The notes below the pieces were generated by a model. It was given only the letters and a program-made list of their open reading frames with translations. It was not told where the DNA came from and made no database searches. From Apodemus sylvaticus (Eukaryota; Chordata; Mammalia; Rodentia; Muridae), in NCBI RefSeq assembly GCF_947179515.1, contig NC_067473.1:78852936-78916935 (forward strand): DNA of 64,000 nucleotides, given 5' to 3'. Positions within the stretch are counted from its first letter, which is position 1. Every line of letters begins with the position of its first letter. Of the stretch, positions 1 to 11,810 are shown one piece after another. Made by a program: the position numbers and the translations under genes.

Positions 1-75
1 GTTATGGTCTGGAGTTTTAAATAAGACTTTGTTAATCTTTATTGACATTTAAAAACACTTAAAAGAGAAGCAGAA

Positions 76-245
76 GGGCTGGAAGATGGCTCAGCAGTTG
101 AAAGCACTGACTGCTCTAACAGAGGTCCTGAGTTCAATCCCCAGCAGCAACATGGTGGCTCACAACCAACTGTAATGGGACCTTCTGGTGTGTCTGAAGA
201 CAGCAACAGTGTACACATCATATACACATATGCATATACATGTAC
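76..245 (+). repeat. B2 SINE
   Basis: The tRNA-derived head (gggctggaagatggctcag), the 'cctgagttcaat' B-box region, 'acatggtggctcacaacca' and 'tctggtgtgtctgaagacag' follow in the B2 order. The A-rich tail has been replaced by a microsatellite. Confidence 0.9.
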
Positions 246-259
246 ACATACATGTACAA

Positions 260-1408
<1,149 letters not shown>

Positions 1409-1414
1409 TTTATT
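1409..1414 (-). terminator. Tril: Candidate Tril poly(A) signal
   Basis: AATAAA on the minus strand, the first canonical hexamer I see downstream of the Tril stop codon. Further copies at 1039-1044 and 38-43 are alternatives giving longer 3' UTRs. Confidence 0.35.
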
Positions 1415-3277
1415 AAGTTTTGTCCCTGCAGATAAGACTGCCAGAAAAGCAGCTGTGGCTTAAGTGGTCTGGACATTTTACTCATCCTGGACATAAACAA
1501 AGACAGGCTCATTTAGGCCCCCAGGTCCTCGGCTGCTGGGACAAGGCAGGCATGGCTCATGTAGGCCAAACATAAAAAGTCATCAGGTTGAAGGGCCCGG
1601 GACTGTGATGGATTCCCTGAGTCGTTGGGACCCTTGGGCGCCTGGGGCCTGAAACAGAAGAGTTGCTGTTAGCCATAGCACCTTGAATGGTACCCCACTG
1701 CCAATAAATCCACAACCACGGTGACTGTACTACAGTGCACATCCTCTTAGCAAGTATATGTGGACCACACACAAATTATTAATGTGAACCCAGCCACTAC
1801 ATTTAATAATAAACATGGACTTCATAAATATCGGGGAAGAAAAGTATCCCAAATAGCTAAAAACACAACTAAACAAATACAGGAGACTAATCCTAAATTA
1901 AAAATAAAACATTAAAAAAAGAAAAGAAATACTGTATCTACTACTAAAAGATAGGATTTAATAACACAGTAAAACATTGACTACTGGAAGAATTAATTTG
2001 TAAAATAGATAATTATTTCACAGTGACAGTTGAGTGCTCATGATGTTCTGGGTTTAGTAGAAACACGTATTCACTACTGTGTTATTTTTTTCTTTCACAT
2101 TTGTTCCCCACAATTTCTTCTCCTGTTCTATTTCCTATAAAGAACAACAGTGATGTGTCAGAGATTACACAACTAACAATCACCCATTGCTTTGTTTGGT
2201 TGGGACGGAACTCAGAGCCTCACAAGCAAACTCCACTACTGAGCTCACCACCCTCTCCCAAGCCTGACAATTCCCTCATGCAGCTAAGAAGTAAGTGAGG
2301 TCAGGAAGGGGGTGGGGGCACTGCTGAACTGTGAGATGTGGGTCACATTCACACCCATCTAGGCATGCTATCAGAAATGTGGTAAGTGAACTGGAAGGCT
2401 GCCGTGCCCTGGAGAGTCACCGGTTACATATACACAGATACATTGCATTCCTTTTTTTCTTTTTTAAAAATCAAATCTGGCATCCAATTTTTTCCATGTA
2501 TAGATTAAAAAAAAATAAAATTAAAACCACAGGCACAAGCCTGGTGGAGAAGGATTAAATGCTGCCTTCTCCCAAGGATAATATCAGTTACTGGAAGGTC
2601 AGCAAAAGGTCACCCCCCCCCCCCCCGCCCCCGAACTAGATAAAACAGTAGAAGGGGGTCCAGTCCAATCAAAAGAGTCTTTGAGTTTACTGGTCAGCTT
2701 GTTAAATTCTCTTCATATTGTTGACACAGGTAGCTTTTCCTTAAGGCTTCCTAGGTGCTCTGCCAGCCAACAGAAAAGGGTTCCCGCGTGAGAGTAGTAC
2801 CTGTTTACCCGGCCCGTCTTGGCAGAACCCACCAAATCAGTGGGGCCAGTTGCTGATGGGGATCATTGTGATGGTGGTAAGTCCCCCTCTTCTCAACTAG
2901 AAACAGAACTCAGTTTGCCGTGAAGCAAACGAGTGTGTCTACCCCAGAGCCTTCTGGTCACACTGGGAGCATAAAGCACCCTTTCTAGCCCAGGGTCAGC
3001 CAGTTACTGTGCTGAAATGTCACAGGAGCCACGCGCCAAGTGTGTCAAGGCTTCCCACTTTCAACCTCATTATCCATTTGTCCCCACTCTTGGGTTAGAC
3101 CACCAAGAACCAACCGGGACATGACAGATGGCATCTAGATTCACTCTCACATCTAGATTTTACTTGGCTTCAGCAAATGCACAAAAGGGAGAAAGAACAG
3201 GTCTAACAAAACTAGTTCTTCCTCGGGGAAGGCATGGGAGCACGGAGAGTAAGGCCTGTGAGATCCCGAGGCACTGC
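1415..3277 (-). other. Tril: Probable Tril 3' UTR / 3' flank
   Basis: Downstream of the Tril stop there is no other gene. Candidate AATAAA signals on the minus strand lie at 1409-1414, 1039-1044 and 38-43. The nearest would give a 3' UTR of about 1.9 kb. The stretch includes a poly-C run (about 2,613-2,632) and a degraded tRNA-like SINE fragment near 2,185-2,270. The true 3' end cannot be chosen without transcript data. Confidence 0.4.
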
Positions 3278-5713
3278 CTAGTCAGCAAATCTTTGCAAGA
3301 GGTGGTCCTCCCGCCTCAAGCTGCCACCGGTCCCACCGCCGGAGCTGTCCATGAAGCGGTCACAGGGGAACTCAATGAGGTCCGCCTCGCTGAGCGCGCA
3401 CACAGTGGTGCGGGGACGATGCGACTGGAAGCCTGAAAAATCCGCGGACACTCCAGTGCCCATGGAGCGCAGTGGCCGTCGGGTTGAGTACATGTGGCGA
3501 ACGTGGACCGGGGCCCCTCCCTTCCGCCTGGCACGCAGCTTCCTCCGCAGCCATCGCGATCCCCAGGCCGCCAGAGCCAGGAGCACCAGCAGCGCGTTGA
3601 CAGCCAGCAAGACCAAGGTTAGGAGCTGGTAGTCGACGCCGCTTCGACCTCCTGCCTCTGGCAGAGTTACCAAGCCTGCGCAGTGGTCTCGGGGGGCCAC
3701 GGGGCAAACGCGACCTCCGAGCACGCCCTCCACGCACACGAGGTAGGGGGTGTCGCCGCGCAGCTCGTGCAGCGTGGCCGAGTCGCTGCGCTCTGGCAGG
3801 TAGACGAAGCGCTGGAACTTGGGCTGCTGGCCAAAGCGGTCGAAAAGCAGACGGAAGCGTGCGCCGCCCTGCGGCCGGGGACTGCGGTGGTCGCGAACCG
3901 CCCAGCGCACCGAGGCGCTGTTGGTGCTCACTGCCTCTACCGTCAGGTTGCACAGAATGAATTTATTGAAGTCACAGGGGTCAGACACCAGAGGTGGCAA
4001 GCCGACCCCACTGTCGGACTGCACTGCGCGCTCTTGCTGCTCTGATGCTAGGCGCTGCTTTGCCGCGTGCTGCCAGCTGTCTCTGGCAGATGGTGTCCCA
4101 GAGGCGGGCTCAGACGTCGGGGTGGGCTCCGTCTGGGGGAGACTGGCTCGGGTGGGGCGTCCTCGCTCCAGCTTCTCGTGCAGGTCCAAGGACTGTGGGG
4201 CAGAGCCCGAAGCAGCAGCGGCAGAGGGGCCCTGATGCTGCAGGCCTGGTCCCCGCCGGCTCATCCTTAATGCGCTGCGGTTGCCCACCAGCTCCTTGGC
4301 AGCCCCACCCCAGGCCACTCCTGGTAGAAGTCTCCCCCGCTGCTGGGGCTGGGGCTGCGGCTGCAGTGGTAGCTCCTGTGAGAGGCCTGCAGGGGGCGTC
4401 ATCCCTTCCTCTGACGCTGTGGGTAGTGGCCTCTGCCTACTGCCTGCTGTAGGGGAAGGTGAGGGATCCACACACGACCCATTCTGCAGCAATTGGTCAT
4501 CCAGATAATCCAGGTACTTGCCCCGCAGGGCCGGAGGGTGGCGACACTGCACGAAGACGGTAAGGAGGCGACCCTGAGAATGCCAGTTGCCCATCCAGCG
4601 TTTCAGACCCCGCAACCTACAGTCGCAGGTCCAACCGTTGCCGTCTAGATCTAGCCGGTAAAGAGCCGGACTGGCGGAGAAGATGTCTCCAGAAAGGGCG
4701 CTAAGCGCGTTGTCGCGCAGGCTGAGCTCACGTAGCCGGCCCTGGTGGCCAAAGGTGGCGGGGTGCAGAGCAGAAAGCTCATTGCTACTCAGATCTAGTG
4801 CCTCCAAGCTGTGCAGAGGCTCCAGTAGTGTTAAGGGGAGCTGGTTCAGCCGGTTGCCTTCCAGACGCAGCTCACGCAAGGCCTCCAGCCCCCAAAAGGC
4901 CTCTGGGGCGAGGTGCGTGAGCTGATTGTCACTGAGGGAGAGCAGGCCTAGGCGTGGCAGGTGCTGGAAGATGCGGGGGCCGAGGTGCTGCAGGCTGTTG
5001 GCAGAGAGGATGAGAGTAGAGAGGGAGCGCAGAGGGACAAAGGTGGCCGCGTGGCGCAGAGAGGGCTGCAGTTCGTTGGCAGAGAGATTGAGGAATCGAA
5101 GCTTACCCAACTGCGTGAAGGCGTTCTTGCCCAAAAAACGGATCCGGTTAGATTCCAGATGTAGGTAGAGCAGGTTGCCCAGGGGAGCGAAGACCGCATC
5201 CGGCAGCGCTCCCAGCACGTTCCCATCCAGCCGTAGCTTGACCAGACTCTCCAGGCCCTCGAAGGAGCCGCGACTCAGGCGTCCAATCTCGTTGCCGTTG
5301 GCGTAAAGGATGCGCAACTTGCGCAGCGGAGCCAACGTGCCAGGAACGAGAGCCTGCAAGAGGTTGTTCCCCAGGTACAGTTCCTCTAGTCGTGAGAGCT
5401 TCTCGAAGGTCTTGGGGTGGAGAGAACGGATCTGGTTGTACTGCAGATCCAGCCGTCTGAGCTGCCCCAGGCGGTGGAAGTCGAAGGCGGTGATGTTGGT
5501 GATGAAGTTGCCGCCTAGGCTGTAGGTGAGCACGTCCTGAGGACTAGGCAGCGAGCTGGTCTTGGGTACCGCACGAAGCCCCCTGTTGGTGCACAGGAGA
5601 TGCTGCGGGTGCTGGCAGTCGCAGCGCTCGGGACACACGGACTCGGCCCGCGGCGGGAACGCCAAGCAGCCGCACACCACGAGCCAGAAGCGCACAGCGC
5701 CCACACCCTCCAT
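3278..5713 (-). CDS. Tril: TLR4 interactor with leucine-rich repeats (TRIL), complete, single coding exon
   Basis: An uninterrupted 811-codon frame encodes a type I membrane protein that I recognise as TRIL, an accessory receptor that binds LPS and TLR4 and also supports endosomal TLR3 signalling, notably in brain (established knowledge). Visible domains in order: signal peptide about 1-24; cysteine-rich LRR N-cap (C27, C31, C33, C41); about 12 leucine-rich repeats from 61 to 357; LRR C-cap (W361, C363, C365, C390, C414); a Pro/Gln/Ser-rich linker about 415-575; a fibronectin type III-like domain about 578-682; one membrane span about 694-718; and a cytoplasmic tail of about 92 residues with no TIR domain. 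N-glycosylation sequons lie at N73, N209, N411, N478 and N589. I chose the ATG at 5713 because the signal peptide follows directly and its context (G at -3, G at +4) is good. The frame stays open for 63 more codons to an ATG at 5902, which would bury the signal peptide. Length matches the family. Confidence 0.97.
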   Translation of the reverse strand: MEGVGAVRFWLVVCGCLAFPPRAESVCPERCDCQHPQHLLCTNRGLRAVPKTSSLPSPQDVLTYSLGGNFITNITAFDFHRLGQLRRLDLQYNQIRSLHPKTFEKLSRLEELYLGNNLLQALVPGTLAPLRKLRILYANGNEIGRLSRGSFEGLESLVKLRLDGNVLGALPDAVFAPLGNLLYLHLESNRIRFLGKNAFTQLGKLRFLNLSANELQPSLRHAATFVPLRSLSTLILSANSLQHLGPRIFQHLPRLGLLSLSDNQLTHLAPEAFWGLEALRELRLEGNRLNQLPLTLLEPLHSLEALDLSSNELSALHPATFGHQGRLRELSLRDNALSALSGDIFSASPALYRLDLDGNGWTCDCRLRGLKRWMGNWHSQGRLLTVFVQCRHPPALRGKYLDYLDDQLLQNGSCVDPSPSPTAGSRQRPLPTASEEGMTPPAGLSQELPLQPQPQPQQRGRLLPGVAWGGAAKELVGNRSALRMSRRGPGLQHQGPSAAAASGSAPQSLDLHEKLERGRPTRASLPQTEPTPTSEPASGTPSARDSWQHAAKQRLASEQQERAVQSDSGVGLPPLVSDPCDFNKFILCNLTVEAVSTNSASVRWAVRDHRSPRPQGGARFRLLFDRFGQQPKFQRFVYLPERSDSATLHELRGDTPYLVCVEGVLGGRVCPVAPRDHCAGLVTLPEAGGRSGVDYQLLTLVLLAVNALLVLLALAAWGSRWLRRKLRARRKGGAPVHVRHMYSTRRPLRSMGTGVSADFSGFQSHRPRTTVCALSEADLIEFPCDRFMDSSGGGTGGSLRREDHLLQRFAD

Positions 5714-6600
5714 CGCCGCCCGCCCAGCGCGCTGCGGCCGGATCGTCTTCTGGGCCGGCCGGCTCTGTGTCTCTTCTGCATTCCCCTCGGCCGGGCCTGA
5801 GTCGCTAAAAAGGCCTCTTTCGGACTTCGCTTGTGCTCCGTCTAGCCCTTCCAACCCCCTTTGTCTGGGTGGCTTGCCCGGGTCTCCGCAGGCCGAGTTC
5901 ACGGAGCCAAATCAGAAGGCGCTGGGCGCTCGGCGAATCTCCGGTGCTACTTGTTGCATTTCTGCAGAAAACTGTTTCTTCGCGTGAGCGTCGGGGGGCG
6001 GGAAGAGCGAGCATGAGTTGGTGCTTTTTGTTTGCTCAGGAGTCCGGAGAGCTGGATTCCCTGGCGCGGATTCTCCCAGCCAAGCGGATTCCCCCACTGC
6101 AGGCGGGATCCCTTCCAAGAGCTGCTGGGGTGCGACTTGGCTGCGGAGCACTGGCCGCTAGGCCCACGTCTCCGGCGCCTGCCTGCTCGCGATCCGGGAG
6201 CACCCGGAGCGTAGCCGGAGTCGGCAGCCTGGGGACCGTGCAAGCAGCGTCCGGAAGGGACCCATGTCGGCGTGGAGCGAGCAAACCCGGCGGAAATTCG
6301 TTCTTCCCACACTCTGCCCCCCGGGGGATGCAGGCAGCGAAAGAGGAGACGGCGGAGGCAGGACAGACCCCGGCTGGGGGAGGAGGAAACACTAAGTGGC
6401 TCCGCGTCTGGTCAGCCCCAGCCCGGACGCCAAGTGAGAAAAGTAGGGATTAAAAACAGCTGTACGGGTCGGCGCGCAGGCTGGGGGCGGGGGTGGATTA
6501 CCGGGCGAGCAAACGGGGATTGCAGACAGAGACCTTTTTATTTTAGGCCAGTTTGCCGGCAGCTTCGGAGCAGAGGCAGCGCGCCTATATCTAGCCTGCC
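3300..6600. promoter_or_regulatory. CpG island covering Tril coding sequence, 5' UTR and promoter
   Basis: GC content and CpG frequency rise sharply just left of 3,300 and fall again near 6,600, unlike the AT-rich, CpG-poor flanks. The island covers the whole Tril reading frame and about 0.9 kb upstream, as expected for an intron-free gene whose promoter lies right of 5,713. The limits are estimated by eye. Confidence 0.8.
5714..6600 (-). promoter_or_regulatory. Tril: Tril 5' UTR and presumed promoter region
   Basis: This GC-rich stretch lies directly upstream of the Tril start on the minus strand and has no other gene. No transcription start can be fixed from sequence alone. A TATA-like A/T run (TAAAATAAAAAGG on the minus strand, about 6,533-6,545) sits at the outer edge of the island. 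Whether it is used, or transcription starts in a dispersed CpG-island manner nearer the ATG, is not decidable here. Confidence 0.4.
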
Positions 6601-8100
6601 CTTCCTGGTGCCACCCTGCGAGATGTTGAGACAACACGGAGTCCCCTGGCATTCTGCTCCAAGTTTGGGGGAACACAAGATTGCCTGGCAAAGCCATCAG
6701 TGGTCTGATGACAGAAGACACCAGCTCAGTCCTTTCAAAGTGTTTGTGTTTCTGTTGTCCTTTGGCTAATGTCAAAGGAGAGGCACCGCCCCTTTTAGGT
6801 TCCTTAACTGAATATTTGCCGGATCTCGCTCTGGGAAAATCTGTGAAGAAAGCTCAGAAGTGGAACTGTTATGGTGACTGCGTCACAGCCAGATTTGGCG
6901 ATTCAGCTAGATTAATTCTCCTGCAGTGTTAAAGCCCCTAGACTGGGAACCCGTGACTGCATACAATAACCTGCACAGAGCCCTTGGGGATTGCTTCCTG
7001 AAGGGCCCTCCTACTTTGTGCCAGAGCTTACAGCAATCTGGAATGTTTTCTGGCTCCAGTGTGCTCAGGCTTGGATTTGTTGGGAGGAGGGGATGTCGGA
7101 TATTAACATTTATTATCAATACACAATAGTGCACCGTTATCCAGGGTTCCCTTAGGGACAGTCCCTGACAAAAATGAAACCAAGCAAGAGATAGCTGTTG
7201 TGCTTATTATTTGTTCATGCAAAGCAACATTTTGAAAGTAGCCCTTCAGGATTTACTCTGCTAGCAGTGTGGAAAATTAGAGTACATGCCCTGGCGTCAG
7301 GAGGCTGACCTTCCGTCTGGGAAGGGAGGCACACTGACAGATCACACAGGAAATGGAGCAAGGAAGAGGAGAAATATACAAAGATTCAAATAGTTTAGTC
7401 CCTCCAGAATGTCATTGTCTTGTTGAGCAGTTTACCAAGGGGAGTGATAGAGCCATGCGTGCCAAACCTGGCAGGACAGTAAATAGAGACTTCATGGGTA
7501 AAGCAGTGACCCCAATTTTGGTGGGAGATAGGTTTTGGACTAAAACAGGCCAGTCAGTAGTGAGGTATGCCCAGTTTACTGTGGTTTGCTTTGAGCTTCA
7601 AATAAAAGGCAACCATGGAGACACAAGTGTTTGCTTTACTAAAATGAAACAAGGAGTTTGTTCTTCAGTTATTGTGACAACCCCAAACTACGGACTCCTA
7701 GGAGTGTAGTCGCAGGAAGGAGGGGGACCTGTACTTGTACAGTGTTATATACCTTGCCAGCTCTGCTGATCTTGGCCAGACACACTGTCCTTGCTGGGAA
7801 TGAGGATCGTATGGAGTCCCCCAAGTGCTGCTGACTTTTAGGTTGAACTGTCCCGAGATACCTGGGAAGGACCTGCTTCCAAGTGCCCATGGCAGATAAG
7901 GCGGGATCAGTTTGGAAGCTGGGAGATGCTTGGTATGGAATAGGGACCCCAATGATTTGCATGAGCCCATATCATGTCTGGACCTTCTGCATACATTCTC
8001 AGAGCTAGGCTAAGCAAAGGGAAGGGAACCTCCACATGGCTCGGCAGTGTGGCTGGATCACTTAACCTCCATTGCAGATACAGAAACCTCTAAGTAAGAC
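6601..8100. other. Upstream flank of Tril, no gene seen
   Basis: Apparently unique sequence without recognisable repeats or conserved frames. The frames present (up to 118 codons) have no recognisable domains. Confidence 0.4.
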
Positions 8101-8131
8101 TGACAGAGTTGTGCACTATCTAAAGATAGTG

Positions 8132-8136
<5 letters not shown>

Positions 8137-8173
<37 letters not shown>
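8137..8173. repeat. (CA)n microsatellite
   Basis: Perfect AC dinucleotide run, preceded directly by an 8-bp-arm hairpin (gcactatc / gatagtgc, 8,113-8,132). Confidence 0.97.
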
Positions 8174-8174
<1 letters not shown>

Positions 8175-9009
8175 CTTTATATCAAAGACAATTGCTCTTC
8201 TATCACATTCTATTTTCTTGAAACAACCCATTTGCTACAGGTAGCTAACAAATGGGTATAATGGAACAATTTCAAGTGAGTAGGCACAGTTTCTGCTGGT
8301 AGGTATTGTTACACCCTCAACCCAGCATCAGCAAGGAAGAATATTTTGAAATTTACAGATAAAGGGGTAGCACACAGCCCTCAGATTCCTTCTCAAAACA
8401 AAACAAAACGAACAAGGGTACCTTCTTGAAAAGCATGTGGCCTGGAGTCAACTTTGCAGGTGAGTGGCATTTAAATAATCCAAAGCAAACTGATAAGACA
8501 TTTCTATAATACAATATGCCCAGGTGTTTGGTTTATTTTCTGATAACATTTCTCATTCGGGAATTATACTAATATTTTACTTGAATTGGAATCTTAATCT
8601 CCACAAACACCACCCCCACTTCCATAGCAAAGAGCTGTAACTGCTCCAAATCTACATTTGGTTAGAGAACTTACTGGAATGCCGAGGAGAAGCAGCCTTG
8701 AGAACTCACTGGGAGTCAGAGCTGATAAGGTGCAGAGCTGGACCACAGGGTGGTACCAGGTGGTGGGAGGCTGCTGAGCAGGCAGCCTTGACGGTACCCA
8801 CTGGTGCGACCTGACAGGTAGAGCTGGGGAGCTCCAGGAAAAGGCCCCAGGATGCTCCAAGAAGCCTGTGCTGAGTTTCCGAGCTGAGGGTGTTACCTAC
8901 ATGGCAGTGAGCAACAGATGTTTGCAGAGAAGCCTAAAAAGACATACAGTGCAGGCACTCAGAAAGTTTCAACTCTACTTGTGTCCTTGGTGTAGAAGTT
9001 GTGTCCTGG

Positions 9010-9480
9010 TTCTTCCTTCCTGCCCCTATGCTACCAGAAATAAGACTCAGACTCAAAATATATTTACCATATATATTTTATTCAAAATATATTTGGCCAT
9101 ATAGTTGGGCACTTCTCTGACTAGATCATAACTTAAAATAACACATTTATTTTAATCTACATTCTGCCATGTGGCTGGTTACCTGTGCTTAGGTGCCACG
9201 TGACTGTCTCCTCACATCTTCCCTGGGAGAATATCCCGTGCCTTGTTCTATCCCAGAATCCTTTCTGCCTCTACATGTTCTACCTCCTGTTTCCTGGCTA
9301 AGCTATAGGCCATCAAATTTGTTATTGACAGGCGACATATCCATCCACAGACAGACAGACATAAAGTATATTCTCTGCACCTTGGGATGACATGTACTGG
9401 CTCCACACAACACTAGCTCACGGGATGTCCTCTTCCGTTCATCTTGAAAGATTTTACCAGAGAACATACATCAATCACAC
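9010..9480. repeat. Probable rodent interspersed repeat, family unassigned
   Basis: The segment has the composition and phrases I associate with a common mouse dispersed repeat: a 'aaaatatatttaccatatat' start, 'gccatgtggctggttacctg', 'ctcctgtttcctggctaagc', and a CAGACAGACAG end. I cannot assign it to a named family or orientation from memory. Confidence 0.45.
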
Positions 9481-11260
9481 TCTGTAGTGAGAGAAATCTA
9501 TACTTCAATAAATAAAATAGGTTCTTGGTGATATGGTTGACAAGTGTGGGGCAAGCATCTGGACCAAGATATTCACCAGTGCAGCATACATTTGAGCATT
9601 GATAATATTATACAGTCAGCATCACCCTGTAGTATGGTAAAATGGGCTTCTTTCCCATGTCCCATGTCTTGAAGGCCATGTATTAGCTTTCCTCAGATGG
9701 TGTTCCTCCTGCTAAGAGCAGAATTCCAGGTCTCCACGGTGATGTGCCTTCCATTGCCAAGAGCATTCCTGCTCAAGGATTTTTGGGACCCAGGGTTTCA
9801 CTGTCTATTTTACTGAGTCTTCGTAGGTCTTATCCAGTCATTCAGGCAGTGATCAGGCTGCATGGTGTATAGTCTAGATAGCCAAGAGAGGTCCAAGAGA
9901 CTTCTCTTAGGAAGCCAATCTTGAAACAGGGTTGAGGTTTCCCAATGGGATAACCTCAGGAAAACACTGGAAGCATGGGGGGGGGGGGTGTAAGAACTCC
10001 TGGGGTCCTGAGATCTCCCTTTTCCTTAATTCTAAGCTCTTTGAATATCAGAGAGTCATGAAAGACCAAGGCTCAAAATTTTTATGAGTTTAATGGAAAA
10101 CACTTTTTAGTGAGTATGGGTTCTTGATTCTGACATAGGTAGATAAGGCAAAGTCATGGCTGTCTCCATCCAAATAACTGTCTTGTAACTATAAACTGTC
10201 TAGTAATTATAAATGTTTTGTTAATGGCTGGATTCCAGCTTGATCAAGTTCTGGGAGAGTCAAGTATCGATTTATGTTTCCCTGTATAATTGACATAATC
10301 ACAGCTGGAAATCATGGAAGGAATGCCACTCAGAAGATGACCTGTGCACTGTGCACTTTAAAAATTTACACTCAAAATCTCTACCACACTGGAAGGTGCT
10401 TCAGACAACACAGACAGAAAGAATTGGGGCTGGTCCCACAGCACATACATATGCTACAGGGGTCCTGAGATGCTCTCTCCCAGGCAAGGAATCTTCTTGG
10501 GCTTGCTGGGGATATACATGGGTGTCTTCTCCAGAAAACCTGTGATTCCCTTGAACTTTCCATATAAAGATCTGAAGGAGTCTGGGCTGCATCTTCAGCA
10601 GCTCTTGGGCTGAACTGGCTGTCACGGATAGGGTGAAGGTAGGGTTAAGGAGAGAGTTCTGGCCAAGGCTCCTCTGGCAAGGGGTTGGGGATGGGGGTGG
10701 GGATATCGGGACAAGGAGCCAGCCAAGCCTGTTGGAGCAGCGCCCTGAATCCTTCCCAGGGCAGCCAGCAGAGCCGGCAGCTGTTTCCTCACTATGTGTG
10801 AGCCAACTCCAGATAGACAGTGTGGCCCCTGACACAGACAAGGTAGGAAACCAGAGAGTTCCCCGTGGCCTCTTACCATGGTATCAAAGTAATCAAATGA
10901 CCCTCCCCAAAGTTGGCTTTCACCACCTTAATGAACTTTCTCTGATCCCCAGTCTGAAAAACAAATTTTTTGTGCTAGGGAGAGGATTCTGGAAAGTGAA
11001 TGAGGGAGTCACTGGTTTGTAATTTGCTAATGCGCCATTTTCCCCTTTGGGATCTAACAGCAGTGCAGGTATCTGGATAAGGACCAGACTGTCTGGTGAC
11101 AAATTCACAATGTATGCTCATTCAACTAGATGATATTTTTTAAAGACACACTCAAGGTTGAGAACAGACAATACTTTAAATCACTTCCTTATGTCTGAGG
11201 GCTGATCACAAAGGCTGAATACAAGTCAGTGCTTAAGACTACAGATACTTTATATTTTAG
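9481..11260. other. Intergenic, no gene seen
   Basis: Nothing recognisable apart from a poly-G run (about 9,977-9,988). A minus frame of 146 codons at 10,401-10,841 lacks recognisable domains. Confidence 0.35.
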
Positions 11261-11266
11261 AGTGGA

Positions 11267-11275
11267 GTGTGTGTG

Positions 11276-11317
<42 letters not shown>
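11267..11317. repeat. (TG)n microsatellite
   Basis: Near-perfect TG run with a few substitutions at its left edge. Confidence 0.95.
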
Positions 11318-11457
11318 AACTTGTGAGCCTGTGTGGATATTGGCAGAGAGGGCAATGGCCAGGTGAGCATTCCTAAATTCAAACCTGAAATTCGAAATGC
11401 TCTAAATTGATTTTTTTTTAATAGCAGCACGACTTTACAGTATTTAGAGTGCTTTAA

Positions 11458-11650
11458 AAATATGTATTTATTTTATGTGTGTGAGAGTTTTGCTTGTAAA
11501 CATGTGTGTGGACCATGTTCAGGATTCTCTGAAACTTTATGGATGATGGTTATGGGTGACTATGAACTGCCATATTGGTGCTGGGAAATGACCTTGGGTC
11601 CTCTGCAGTAGCAGTGCATGCTGTTACCCGCTGAAGTGTCTCTCCAGCCC
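11458..11650 (-). repeat. B3/B2-type SINE
   Basis: On the minus strand it starts with the tRNA-like 'ggggctggagagacacttcag' head and ends in a T/A-rich tail rich in TGTG on the plus strand. It is diverged from consensus and so old. Confidence 0.75.
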
Positions 11651-11810
11651 CACTTAGGACTTTTTAAGATTCGGGCAGCTCAACCTGTAACAATAATAAT
11701 AGTAAATGGGACTTAGAAAGGGGTGAGCGGAACTTCCTGCATACAATAACCTGCTATATTTCCATCATTTCCCTGATATGTAGGAACTGCTGCGACACTC
11801 ATTTAACGCA

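Noticed and set aside
3316..6453. Many frames of 60-206 codons on both strands over Tril and its upstream region
   Set aside because: They are shadows of a GC-rich, CpG-rich coding region. Only the 811-codon Tril frame shows domain structure.
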